DNA from: Trichopria drosophilae
Lineage: Eukaryota > Arthropoda > Insecta > Hymenoptera > Diapriidae
DNA: 64,000 nt
Direction of reading: 5' to 3'
Assembly (NCBI GenBank): GCA_030407085.1
Contig: CM059582.1
Coordinates: forward strand, 25,247,001 to 25,311,000
The number at the start of each line of letters is the position of its first letter. Position 1 is the stretch's first letter. Positions 1-10,326 of this stretch are shown piece after piece. The notes beneath the pieces are model-generated. The model saw only the letters and a list, made by a program, of their open reading frames with translations, was not told the DNA's origin and did no database searches. The position numbers were made by a program, and so were the translations under genes.

Positions 1-284
1 CTTACATAACTTCATAAAAAAACAGAAAATAGTGTAGCGTGAATAGCCACAAGGGAGTAAGGCGTGATACGCGAGGACCGATGCAAATGCATTTTGTGTA
101 TTACCATAATCTCCTTCAGTTTTTAAATTGCTATAAACCCCATTTATACGAACTTACGTACCTGTAAGTTCTGCGTGTATACAAGAATACATATTCATTT
201 TATGTACTGTTTTCTAAATTTGATTTTATCTCGTTTCTTGAAGATTAACTCGATCTTTATTAAAAACAACACACGTCAGAAGAA

Positions 285-452
285 AGTAATTTTATTAATC
301 TCGTTTATCACAAACGATGTTTCGGTAAAAAAGTCTCTTGGGAGTTTTTCGCAACTTCTCACGGTAAAAGTCCATATGACGGGTTAGGAGGAACCGTCAA
401 ATAAGGAGCTAAACGAGCTAGTTTACAACGAGCTAGTGATAAACAAATTTGA
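285..452 (+). pseudogene. Transposase fragment (same family as 7450-9096)
   Basis: One frame reads through NFINL, then FFATSHGKSPYDGLGGTVK, a TAA stop at 402-404, then KRASLQRA and a TGA at 450-452. This matches, residue by residue, the block NFINLAHHYADF / FFATSHGKSACDGVGGTVKR of the transposase at 8635-9096. It is therefore a second, older copy of the C-terminal catalytic region of the same transposon family. No inverted ends were found around it and the 5' part is missing. It is a relic with an internal stop. Assignment to the family is firm from the two sequences here; the superfamily is not assigned. Confidence 0.75.
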
Positions 453-1143
453 TCAGCTCAAGATCTATTTTTTTTTAATTATAGGTGAAATTAAAAAATA
501 ATAAAAAGGATGTAGTGCAGCGTGCAACACATATCGGGAGTAGCCGCATGCAGGTAACGCGTGATACACGGAAAGAAGTCGTCACATATACACTCAGGGC
601 AGCGCGTGCGTAGTCTTCGCGTTTGCCACGATACGCTTTGTCTCTCGATCCAGAGTGAGCATCAGGTTTTCGAGTGCACACTAGCATCAAGAGTCTTATA
701 AATATGCTGAACTCTTTTCAATTTCTTGACATGTCGATTAATAAAGAACCTCGAGTCGGGGCGGGCATGAACAAGAATTTCGAAAATTTCAAATTTTCAA
801 AATTTTTAAAATCTGCTGGCATGTATGTATTAGTCGGCTCGAGATCATCCGCCCCTATTGACACACCCCCCAAAATTTTGTCAGATTTCGCGTATCTCTC
901 ACCGTTTTCGAGATATTCAAGCATTTTGGAAATTCCAGATAGATAGATATATCATTATACTAATTATTTTAATTATATAAATGTATTTTGCAATTTTCAT
1001 TTCTTCGCTGTACGACTTTTTTATTTTCTTGATAGCATTTCACTGCGGGGGCCCCGGTGGGCCCATGCCTATAGACGGCTCTGGTTACACCACGGAGCAT
1101 AAAATCACAGATTGACAGGACATTTTTACCATCCACTAAATAA

Positions 1144-1293
1144 TTTTATGTACGTCTTTTCGGTGCGTAAAGTAAACTTTACGCACTCGATTATACTTTA
1201 CGCACGGAAAAGCCGTACGTAAACAATATTTCGGCACACGTGTGGGTGTGTAAAGTTCTTTACGCATACGCCCTTGTATCGAAAACTACTATT
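1144..1293 (-). repeat. Small foldback repeat, copy A (GTGCGTAAAGT core)
   Basis: Minus-strand copy of a 150-165 bp repeat that starts TAGTAGTTTTCGATAC, contains CACACGTG and several inverted GTGCGTAAAGT / ACTTTACGCAC units, and ends GACGTACATAAAA. Copies B (8426-8590) and C (10055-10219) are on the plus strand and nearly identical to each other. All three share the same two ends, so this is a discrete mobile unit rather than simple sequence. No coding capacity. Confidence 0.8.
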
Positions 1294-1297
1294 ATAA

Positions 1298-2495
1298 TTT
1301 ACACCTGTAGAATCGCAATGTTAAAGTATTAATATTACGACACGTTTCCTATTTTTACTAGGAAAATATAATGTTGTATGTATTCTTGTATATTTCCTTC
1401 CGATTGTAAAATTACTACGTTCAACGTGGGCTCGAAAAATTACCTATGTATAATGTAGTGAAAGTACACAGTCTAGTATTTTTCCTATGCTCGACGTTGT
1501 AAATTTACAAGGCGGCGGTAAAACCCTAACCTCACTTCGGTAAAATATCAACGCTCAATGTAGTGATATTACCAAACTTTCATGAATGAAATTTACCACG
1601 GTTGTGTAAATTTCATTTTAATTTTTTACAGTGTGGCGTTTTTTAAAGCAAAGGTTATGTGTAAAAATTCGCTCGCAACGCCATTCGTGGGTATATAATG
1701 CCGCATCAACTTTTCAGTCGACCGCTCTACAGAGTTCGAACCTACCCTTTTTTATCCGTGTGATTAGCATCGATGGTTAGCTCTTCTTCCTGGTTATCAT
1801 GGTCCTGTTATTCAAAAAGAATACTTGACTCCCACGCGACATGTATATTATCGCTAATAACAATCCAGATTAATGATACGTCAGAAGTTATATTTTGAAA
1901 TTCAAGAATGCGATGAGGTTATTCCGTCATTATCAACATTCTCATGGTTATTGTTAGTGGAATCCAAGATTCAATTGCATGCTGCTTTTAAATTCCCTTC
2001 TGTGAAAGCATTCCAAGCTTGAAAGAAATTTAAAAATTCCTGTACAGAAGGTTTTTGTTCTAGTTAATCTTTTTACGAGGGTGTGAGTATTATTTTCAAC
2101 AAAAGGCCAGTTTCGCCTGCATTATAAATTTGGTCTTTTTTATATCCAGTCTTTTACAAAACTGGAAAAATTGCACCTGATCCCCAATGCATCGCAGGTG
2201 TTTGCGGACAATTTTTCCCCTTGCATTTTTATTGACCTTTTACCTCCCTGTTAGCCATGTAAATTTCTCGACCTCTTTAATTTATAATTAAGGAAAAAAT
2301 ATTAATATCTTCGTAATAAGGCCTTCTTACTAAGTAAAAAAATGAAATAAAATGACGTAACTTGGATAACAGTTTACATCTAGCGGAATAAATCAACCGT
2401 TTCCGTCGTCTTTTTTCTCTTGTCGGGTGCAAAAATTGTGTACTTCCGCCTGCATTTGTGAATTATAAATGTTGATTTATAAACGTCATATTATT
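1298..2495. other. No gene seen
   Basis: AT-rich sequence with no open frame that reads like protein. Between about 1400 and 1620 there are scattered GTAAATTT / GTAAAATT words and their complements around Cs and Gs, loosely similar in style to the foldback loci elsewhere, but I could not define ends. Confidence 0.4.
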
Positions 2496-2499
2496 TTAT

Positions 2500-3074
2500 T
2501 TACTCATCTATCTTCCGCTTCGAAATCGGGTTCTGGCCCGAGGCCTCAACGCTTAGACTACGAAGTGACCAGCGTTTCGGCCGAAGAAAAATTGGAGCCA
2601 ATATAGGAATCAGATTTCGAAGAAGAGCTTTGCCAAGTGCCTCCGACAGAGGCTGTCGACGTAGTAACCGAGGATTCGTCAACTGCAGGTGAAAACATTT
2701 ACAAATCCTATGAATTGGGAGATATGAGCGACGGTGACTCAGTTGGTAGAGTATCGGCTTCGTAATCAGAAAACCCTAGTTCGATCCCGGCCTTTGCCAT
2801 CTGTCATTGGGACACCTCTGTATTTGTTTACAAGTATCTAATAACGCCAAAGCTCAGGTGGTTCGGATTCCACCTTCATAAACTGTAGGTCCCGTCGCGA
2901 TTTAATCCCATGTGGGTTCAGAAAAGTCGACGTAAAATAAAAAGAAAAAAAAAATTGGGAGCTGTACATATTCTCGGGAGAACAAGATCAAATTTGTGAT
3001 GGACTACATTGTGGAAGACCTCTCATTCGGTTCCCAAGGATCAGGTATATCATCGTTGCCGCCTTCTTGATGTT
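2500..3074 (+). pseudogene. Decayed acidic coding relic, copy 1, split by a SINE
   Basis: A plus-strand frame from about 2510 reads an acidic stretch with ESDFEEELC and VVTEDSSTAG, contains one TAG, is interrupted by the SINE at 2722-2952, and resumes with VEDLSFGSQGSGIS near 3010. A second copy of the same arrangement lies at 3355-3632 (ESDFEENL, then CEEDISFTSGSRIS). The acidic DFEE-rich style resembles the N-terminal region of some DNA transposases, but nothing catalytic is present, so the function is unassigned. Confidence 0.45.
2722..2952 (+). mobile_element. tRNA-derived SINE with target-site duplication
   Basis: A 231 bp insert flanked on both sides by AATTGGGAG (2713-2721 and 2953-2961). 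The head has tRNA-type RNA polymerase III boxes: an A-box-like TGACTCAGTTGG (about 2735-2746) and a B-box AGTTCGATCCC (2778-2788). A body follows, and the 3' end is an A-rich tail (about 2934-2952) broken by single T and G residues. Head, body, A tail and a perfect 9 bp duplication are the standard signs of a SINE moved by LINE machinery. The anticodon arm does not fold properly, so it is not a working tRNA gene. Confidence 0.85.
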
Positions 3075-3354
3075 TATCACAAACATATTCACGTAAAATG
3101 CATAATTCTAAGCTCTCAAGCAAAGGCCATACTATCGTAATGCAGAGGACAAGCACTTCATAGTTAATGGCCATTTGGGATATGGGCCTGTTAAGTATAT
3201 AAATGGCTGCTCGATCGAAGAACGGTCATTCTACCTTGAGCTCACCAAAGGCACCAGCTCGTCAATCGGAGATGCGACAGCAGCCAACACCATATCTGGA
3301 GATACGCATCAAACTTTGGCGTTTCAAGTGAAACACCACATACCCAGCAGAAGA

Positions 3355-3632
3355 GTGTGAGGCCAATAGCGGAGTCAGATTTTGAAGAGAACCTTTAGCG
3401 ACATTCCCAAGTTCAAGTGGGAGATGAAAATATTCTTCACGGAGATGAAAATTAAATCTTTGATGAACTCTGCGAGGAAGACATCTCGTTCACTTCAGGT
3501 TCAAGGATCAGCTATATGCCCTCCTTCGATGAGTTTAAAGAAGACTCAGTCCTATTTACTGATGTACAGCTGCAATTCCCACTTGAAGATGAAGGAAGAT
3601 GACGATACTATTGCATCTGTTACGTCTCTGTA
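3355..3632 (+). pseudogene. Decayed acidic coding relic, copy 2
   Basis: Reads PIAESDFEENL, a stop, then acidic sequence, a second stop, and CEEDISFTSGSRISYMPSFD. It is a diverged duplicate of the relic at 2500-3074 (minus the SINE). At least two stops prevent translation as one protein. It is followed by a segment (3657-3778) homologous to the tandem unit at 32622-33073. Confidence 0.45.
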
Positions 3633-3656
3633 ATCAACCCAAGAACACATCGAATT

Positions 3657-3778
3657 CTAGGAAAGGTTCGCGCGTCAATATCAAGTAAATAACAATAACG
3701 AAATAAATATTACTTTTAAATAAACAGGGAAATAATGTAGTGAATTATTGGTCCTCTCACTTTGGTAAATTAATGGAG
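3657..3778 (+). repeat. Dispersed repeat, third copy of the 32.6-33.0 kb unit
   Basis: Contains CGCGTCAATATCAAGTAAAT, then a near match through TGTAGTGAATTATTGGTCC and CACTTTGGTAAAT. The same order of blocks occurs in both tandem units at 32622-32847 and 32848-33073. The copy here is more diverged and lacks the flanking parts of the unit. Confidence 0.7.
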
Positions 3779-4139
3779 CGATGTTGCAAGTTGATATTTA
3801 TATCCTTAGTCGATCTTCCTTTAATTTGACTATGTCCAGCAAATGACTCTTCGACGAACAATAAAAAAAATGAGAAACTTATGCTTAAATGAATAATATG
3901 ACACGCTAGTTTAGACATGCTAGTCATTTCTGTTACCTCTATTGCGCCCCAAGTTTTCCATTTTAAGTCTTACAAATATTTTATTTCCTAATAAAATGAA
4001 AAGTGATTGCGTATTTATTTCGGCATGGTATTAGTAACCTGTGTGGATGGGAAACATTATTTTATCCTTTTTAGTCTATTTATAAAAGCGTGGTTTTTAA
4101 AAAGAATTTTTTTATTTATTAATTATTTCTTAATATATT

Positions 4140-4972
4140 TTGAACTTTCTTGAAGGCATGGTTGGTCTTCGAGTATCAAGGCCTTCGCAGGCTTCGGTTG
4201 TAATGAAGACGAAGAAGTTGAGTCAGAGAAGGGATAATCTCTTTTGATACCAGTAAACTGTTGTGGCAATTTGTTTACATTTTCTTCATTCTGCGTTGGG
4301 AGCTTGTTGGCATGCGATGGTATCGACGCTTTTGCAATATTTAGCTAAATGTCTCTCTTCTTTACAGTGGAAACGCGTCAATTTTTCGGCAGAAGGTAGA
4401 TCCAATAATTAGTTTCATCAAAACTAATTTTCATGTTTTCCGGTATTTTTCCCACTTCTTCTTGGCTCAATGTACATTTATTTGTCCACGGAAACTTAAG
4501 ATATGAGTAACCTGGTTTGTTGACTGTTGTTCTTATTGATGTTATTTGTGAGACAGGAGAAATGCTTAACTAGTTTAATTCACTTCCAATAACTGAGTGT
4601 GGTATAATAGGACACACATTAGATATGATTATACGTTTAGTTTTAGCAATCAGTGGACGAACAGTAAGAGAATTATCACCAATTTTAACTAGTTTCTTCT
4701 TCTGCGAGTTTATTAGCAAGATCTCTGCTGTTTAGGTAGAAGCATACTGTACTATGAGAGATACGCGAAACGTAAGAAATATTCGAAGGGTTTATCAATA
4801 TGCCTAGAGCAACTGTGTATTCTTGAACAGTATGACCTTCGATGGCATCTAATATAATAGCTTGTTCTTTAGTGGGAAAGGAACCTTGATTCAGCATTCG
4901 TGCAAAAGATAGGTTGTTATTTATTTGTTGAGATTGGTTCATGATACGAGACATTACGTTAGATGGTAGCAA
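4140..4972 (-). pseudogene. ORF1/gag-like relic of a retroelement
   Basis: The minus strand from 4972 reads FPTKEQAIILDAIEGHTVQE, then ISYVSRISHSTVCFYLNS, and after a frameshift near 4684 continues RPLIAKTKRIIISNVCPIIP, a TAG, GYSYLKFPWTN, a TGA, and ends in a zinc-knuckle-like FHCKEERHLAKYC (about 4334-4375) whose first cysteine is lost. This order (RRM-like nucleic-acid-binding region, then a CCHC knuckle) is the layout of ORF1/gag-like proteins found with insect non-LTR elements. At least two stops and one frameshift mark it as dead. No endonuclease or reverse transcriptase follows within the relic. Confidence 0.55.
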
Positions 4973-5652
4973 GTATCATTGTAGTCAGCGATACAATGCA
5001 CGTTCTACATTAGTAGAAAAAAGTTAATACTAATGTAGCCGATAGTTTTTTTTGTCACACACCGTATACGCATTCTCTATGCACGTGTACACCTTAATTA
5101 CCGACGACGTCGAATATAAACATCGGAAACACTCGCAGAGCGGTGTTGGTAAACACTTTATATCACCACGGCGGTGTCTGGCGACAAACTCCCTACTCAT
5201 TTCATATAATTCAAGTGTAGAAAATAATCAATTTTTCTTGAAAACCTTCTTTATGACAGTTTTATGTAGTATTTATATCTTTAAACAAGTTGTTCGCAGT
5301 TCCTCGCTCAGCAATTATTCCATATTGTGCTACTGATAAAAATAACTCATATTACATACTTAATAATTGGAATCTATTTAAATGGGATTGTAATTTCCGC
5401 ATTAAACATATGAAAGTGATCTTAATCGATTTGGAATGTAATCGATGTGGTAATCCCATCGCAGGTGTTTATATACCAAAATGCCTAGGTACTTTACATT
5501 ATCTGATGTTTGGATTGTAAAGTACATATACGGAAGTTCCTACGGTAAATGAAATATTTGTAATGTTTCGTATCCTTGTGATATAATACAGCTTCCAAAT
5601 AAAACAAACCTCGTTTTACAGAAAGGGTATAGCCGGGTAAGGCTATTGAAGA

Positions 5653-6531
5653 CTAACCATGTGAATGTAAAATCTTGTAAATATTAGCCCTCAATTCGTC
5701 TTTTTTTTGGCAATTATGGAGGGGGAAAGAAAAATCGAAAAACGCGTTTTTCTCAAAAACCACTGGACCGATTTTAATAAGCTTGAAATATGTTATAAAT
5801 ATCAATAAGAGAATTTGAAAAAAAAATGTTCGAAATTTTAAATTAATTAAAAAATTAAAAATTACAAAAAAAGGAGTTTGAAAACGCACTGCAACCTCCG
5901 CGTGGTAAACTCCGGAAACTACACTTTTTTATAGGCTAACTGCAGACGAATAATTATAGATATTTTTAAACGTAGTAGGTACATCTCAAATTCGTAATAA
6001 GAAAACTTAAAAAAATCATAAGTAAAAAGTTTTAAGTTGACCCGAATGATTTTTAGCAACATTTTTCGCCATGTCGGATGGGACATTTTCAATTTTTGAA
6101 ATTCAACTTCAGATATACAATCAAGAATTTAAAAATGCATCGAATAACAAAATTCGAACGAATTCGACCGATTCTGTTTGATTTAGACGCCATATTGTGC
6201 TTATTTACGGTTTTTATTTTTTTTCACCATCACGCACAAAAAAAAATCGGCCAAAATTTTTTCCTCAAAATTTACGCTTCAGGGAGTAAGTAATAAAAAA
6301 AATGGCGGGTGTCTCTTATGAAAATTTTTTCGAATTTGTTATGAAAAAAAAATTTTCGAAATTTTTTCAAATTCTCTTATTGATATTTATAACACATTTC
6401 AAGCTTATTGAAATCGGTCCAGTGGTTTTCGAGAAAAACGCATTTTTCGAGTTTTCTTTCCCCCTCCATAACTGCCAAAATAAGACGCATTGAGGGCTAA
6501 TATTTACAGGATTTTATATTCATATAGTTAG
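5653..6531. mobile_element. Foldback (long-inverted-repeat) element, 879 bp
   Basis: The two ends are inverted copies of each other: the left arm (5653 to about 5870) starts CTAACCATGTGAATGTAAAA and contains ATTAGCCCTCAA and the block GGAGGGGGAAAG; the right arm (about 6325-6531) is its reverse complement with scattered mismatches. The centre is AT-rich and has no convincing protein; the open frames in it are on arms and change strand symmetrically. It is a non-autonomous foldback/MITE-type element. I could not identify a clean target duplication. Confidence 0.7.
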
Positions 6532-7449
6532 CAATTAAAATTGCTAATATGGGCTGGATTCGTACGGGGGCAATTTTTGCATACTTACCCGTCTATACCC
6601 TTTGCTGAAAACCAGGTAATTACGTCAGGTAAATTCTTTTGTTCTAATGTAGATATATAAGCTTTCCCATCTATTTGTTTTGAACATAAGAACGGAGTAG
6701 TGTCCAAATGATATTTTACTGCAATAATTTTTTTTGGTTATAAAAATCGTTGACATATGGGGCATTCCATGTGAGATCGCCAACGTTTCGGAGTCAAGTT
6801 TCAGATCTTATTCAAAATTGAACTACGTTTAGAATGTGTAAAGATAAGCCTATCCTATAAATTTCAGCTCAAAATATTAATTTGTTCAAAAGTTATTGAT
6901 AAAAGTGTAAACGACAAAAATGAAATTTTTAAATTTAAACCATTTTTTAAACGGCCATATCTCGAAAACTATTATTCAGAGAAAAAAAAATGTCAAATTC
7001 GAAAATGTGCAGAAATGCCTAAATTTTTTACTGGTGTAAATGATATAAACAAAATATTATTGTTTATAACAAATTTTCACGATTATTTTGTTGTAACTCA
7101 ATTTTCGCTCGATATGCCATTTTTGTTTCTCGTGACATGAACAAATGTTGTTCATGCAGTACATGCCTTACTGTGTGTTTGTAAAATTGTCAGATATATA
7201 TAGATGGTGTTAAGTAAATAGGTTTACCCCGATGTTTTTTCCTACATACATATTTTTATTTGGGTCATTACTTGGAAAATGAAAGAGGGGTTTGTTTAAA
7301 AACATGCACATTATTCATTTATGTAAAACCTTTTTTTCCAAGTTGGATCAGTCTTTAGGTTACTTTGGCACTGAGCACATCAGTTTTTAGTTATATTATC
7401 CGAAAGACAATTCGATAATTTTTGAAAATCTGCGTTTTTATCTCGAAAA

Positions 7450-9096
7450 ATGCCGTTTAAAGAGTGCTGTAATCCGTTCAAAACACATATTACTCGTCGA
7501 CTGAGTCAGTGGTAATTTACTTGATCATCAATTGTTGAAACGTTGGGATTTTATTTGCAATAGTTGTCGTATTCACTGTTACAAGGACTTAAAAGATTTG
7601 CTTTCTAATAATTTAGAATGCTGTAATGATAAAACGGTATTACAACGCGAAAATGTTGAAAAACCGTACTGCAATGTGAATGATGCTGTTGAAGACGTGG
7701 ATTACGAATTATCACACGATGATTTAAAGAAAGATGCCATTCAAGCATTAAACAGATTATTTCAACTATTTGGTCAAAAGGAAATTGATGGAGTTGATCT
7801 TGAAATTCCTCATATAATTGAAAATTCGATAGATTCTCTTAGTGCAACATTAAAGAAAATATTAATCAATAATTACACAGCACAACATGCGAGCGAAAGG
7901 TGTTTTCAAACAGAGATATTAACGGAACTTCGACAAAAATATGAGCAATCAAATAGTACTGCAGAAAAAATGTATATACTTACTGTTTTACCTTTGACTT
8001 GGAGTTCAATGGACATGAGAAGAGAAATTGAGTGCACTGAATATTTAGCAAAGGCATCAAAAAATTACGTAGAAAAAGGGGAATTCCGTCATATCCCGAT
8101 TTAAGACGTGGAAATAGTGTATCCGAAGATATAATTACTCTTGTGCGAGAGTTTTATTGCAGTGATGATATCAAGAACTTGAATCTCGAATATGTAAACT
8201 TCAGATTCACGATTTTATAGCCCGAAACCAAAGCAATTTTATAAAAATGAAAAAAGAAAATCTACGCTCTGACGAAGTGATGGTAGTGGGCGATTTCTCA
8301 GAAAATTATTCCTTTATAATACAGGATGAAATTCAAAGTCATCACTGGTCTCAGAATCAAGTTACAATCCATCCATTCGTAATCTATACAAAAGCAAATG
8401 ACGCAGATAATATGATTAAACATAATAGTAGTTTTCGATACAAGGGCGTATGCGTAAAGAACTTTACACACACACACGTGTGCCGAAATATTGTTTACGT
8501 ACGGCTTTTTCGTGCGTAAAGTATAATCTAGTGTGTAAAATTTACTTTACGCACAAGTTTACTTTACGCACCGAAAAGACGTACATAAAAGCTTTTTATT
8601 TATATCACAATATCTAAAACAAGACACAAATGCCGTGTCCTTATTCCAGACGAAACTGATTGAATATTTGAAAATAAATCAACCAAATATTAAGAAAATT
8701 ATATACGTATCTGATGGTGCAGCATCCCAATATAAAAATAAATATAATTTCATAAATTTAGCTCATCATTATGCAGATTTCAAAATAGAAGCTGAGTGGC
8801 ATTTTTTTGCAACTTCACATGGTAAAAGCGCATGCGACGGTGTTGGTGGTACTGTAAAGAGATTGGCAAGACACGCAAGTTTGCAGAAAGTGAACGACGG
8901 GATAAATAGCCCAAAAGAATTGTACATCTGGGTAACACAGAACATAAAAAGTATACAATTTCAGTATTGCACTCATACTGAACACGAAAAAGTAAAAGAA
9001 GATTTAAAAAACAGATTTTCAAAAGCTAAACAGATTAAGGAAACCAAAAGTTTTCATTCGTTTATACCCATAAATGGTATTATAAACGACTGGTGA
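7450..9096 (+). pseudogene. Transposase relic, DDE-like, superfamily unassigned
   Basis: An N-terminal cysteine-rich part starts MPFKECCNPFKTH (7450) and, after a stop and frameshift, continues WDFICNSCRIHCYKD in the frame beginning 7532. The central part to 8104 is open; DLRRGNSVSEDIITLVREFY follows in another frame. From 8247 the conserved core reads VVGDFSENYSFIIQDE, VTIHPFVIY, then repeat B (8426-8590) interrupts it, and it resumes with FISQYLKQDT, IYVSDGAASQYKN, NFINLAHHY and FFATSHGKSACDGVGGTVKR to the stop at 9096. The two invariant aspartates in DFSENY and SDGAASQYKN are plausible catalytic residues. Part of the middle between 8200 and 8240 appears deleted. I recognise this as a protein family repeated in arthropod and cnidarian genomes but cannot name a superfamily. 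Confidence 0.75.
8426..8590 (+). repeat. Small foldback repeat, copy B, inside the transposase
   Basis: Starts TAGTAGTTTTCGATACAAGG, ends GACGTACATAAAA, with inverted GTGCGTAAAGT-type units between. It separates two coding blocks that belong to one protein (upstream IHPFVIYTKANDADNMIKHN, downstream FLFISQYLKQDT), so it arrived after the transposase. It is almost identical to copy C at 10055-10219, apart from a few bases around 8527-8540. Confidence 0.85.
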
Positions 9097-9097
9097 A

Positions 9098-9522
9098 AGG
9101 GCTCAAAATAAAACACGCGGTTTGATCGGCCTCAAGAAACTATTTAAAATTTATTCGCGATCAACCGGTGACGACCCGATCGCGACCCGGACATCCTAAC
9201 CCCGACGACGTTCCGAAACGTTCTCTCTCAACCCGATCGTCACTTTTTCTCATCTTAGTTCGACTTTTCAAACTCTCGAACATTTAAATAGACTACAACG
9301 TCATACTTTACATCGATAATATATTATTCGAATTACAAATAATTTTATCGAGATCGTCACCATTTTGAAGGGCCTTTTACATAATTTACCTAACAGGCCT
9401 GCTTCATTTTGAGAGGTACCCCCATTCGGGTGTGCAATGGCGTAGGGAAAACCACCTCTGTGGGAAAAAACCTACGCCGGGTACCGCAGATGATAAAACA
9501 TCGATTCCGTCCGTAACAGGTA
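9098..9522 (-). repeat. LTR-like remnant related to the BEL LTR
   Basis: Reverse-complemented, 9413-9484 reads GGTACCCGGCGTAGGTTTT and CCATTGCACACCCGAATGGG, matching the BEL LTR at about 27131-27190 (TGGGTGTAGGTTTT and CCATTGCACACCGAATGGGG). On the same strand a TGTTACGG word near 9522 and a GTGTTTTATT word near 9105 recall the LTR start and end. Boundaries and a target duplication were not resolved, so a solo or partial LTR of a related family is an inference. Confidence 0.4.
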
Positions 9523-9796
9523 TCGATCCTCCGACAGATATTTGTGTAAAATTATTTTCGAATTCGACTAATTATGAAATTAGAAAGATAATGTAAATGA
9601 TTGACACATTTAAAAGCGTTAAATGTAAGTTTTAGTTTTAAAAATGACAATGACTATTACAGTCAGCTTTTAAACGCGCCAGAACGCAAATCTGCCAGTC
9701 CTAAGCCTGGGCAAAGCGTGAAGGAAAGTCGATGTAATTAAACTGCATACTTTCAGAATGTTCAAAATTTCAATGTACAGAAAAGCATTTTGTACA

Positions 9797-10048
9797 AATA
9801 GTACATTACGATACAAGTGCGCTAAGTAGGTGATTCGCGCACGAGCGGAGCGAGAGAGTAGACGCGAGTGCGGGGATCACCTACGCGCACGTGTATCGTA
9901 TACTATTTTTTTTAACCTGTGAGCTAAGTGCTCACTTAGCACACTGGTTACTAAGTATTTACTAGTAACTACTTAGCGCACGGTGCACGAATGTTCTACT
10001 TTGCACACGGAAAGCAGTGCGCTAAGTGAGCACTTAGCGCACGGAGTT
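9797..10048. repeat. Foldback locus with GTGCGCTAAGT core
   Basis: First part (9797-9907) is a hairpin: left arm AATAGTACATTACGATACA, then AGTGCGC, right arm ending GTGTATCGTATACTATT, with a GC-rich loop. The second part (9908-10048) holds several inverted units including a palindrome GTGCGCTAAGTG-AG-CACTTAGCGCAC. All palindromes here use GCTAAGT, unlike the GTAAAGT of copies A-C and the GCAAAAT of 13272-13560. Copy C of the small repeat starts seven bases after it. Confidence 0.75.
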
Positions 10049-10054
10049 AAAAAA

Positions 10055-10219
10055 TAGTAGTTTTCGATACAAGGGCGTATGCGTAAAGAACTTTACACAC
10101 ACACACGTGTGCCGAAATATTGTTTACGTACGGCTTTTTCGTGCGTAAAGTATAATCGAGTGCGTAAAGTTTACTTTACGCACAAGTTTACTTTACGCAC
10201 CGAAAAGACGTACATAAAA
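10055..10219 (+). repeat. Small foldback repeat, copy C
   Basis: Same start (TAGTAGTTTTCGATACAAGG) and end (GACGTACATAAAA) as copy B. It sits directly beside the 9797-10048 foldback locus and within the long-inverted-repeat transposon. Confidence 0.85.
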
Positions 10220-10288
10220 TATATTTTCATAGAGATAAAAACACAGATAGGAATGTAATGTATACAAGGAAGGGGAATAGCGCTGATA

Positions 10289-10326
10289 CGGCCGGGTCGT
10301 CCGTACCTGCGTTAGCGGCCCGGCCG
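10289..10326. repeat. GC-rich hairpin
   Basis: CGGCCGGG at 10289-10296 and CCCGGCCG at 10319-10326 form a perfect 8 bp stem around a 22-base loop, in otherwise AT-rich DNA. Its similarity in composition to the GC-rich cores of other foldback loci is suggestive only. Confidence 0.45.

Noticed and set aside
718..946. Overlapping frames of 68 and 90 codons on opposite strands
   Set aside because: Low-complexity AAATTTTCAAAATTTT-type sequence; mutual antisense frames without family features.
2726..2798. tRNA gene (A and B boxes present)
   Set aside because: The anticodon arm does not pair and the sequence continues into a SINE body with an A tail and target duplication.
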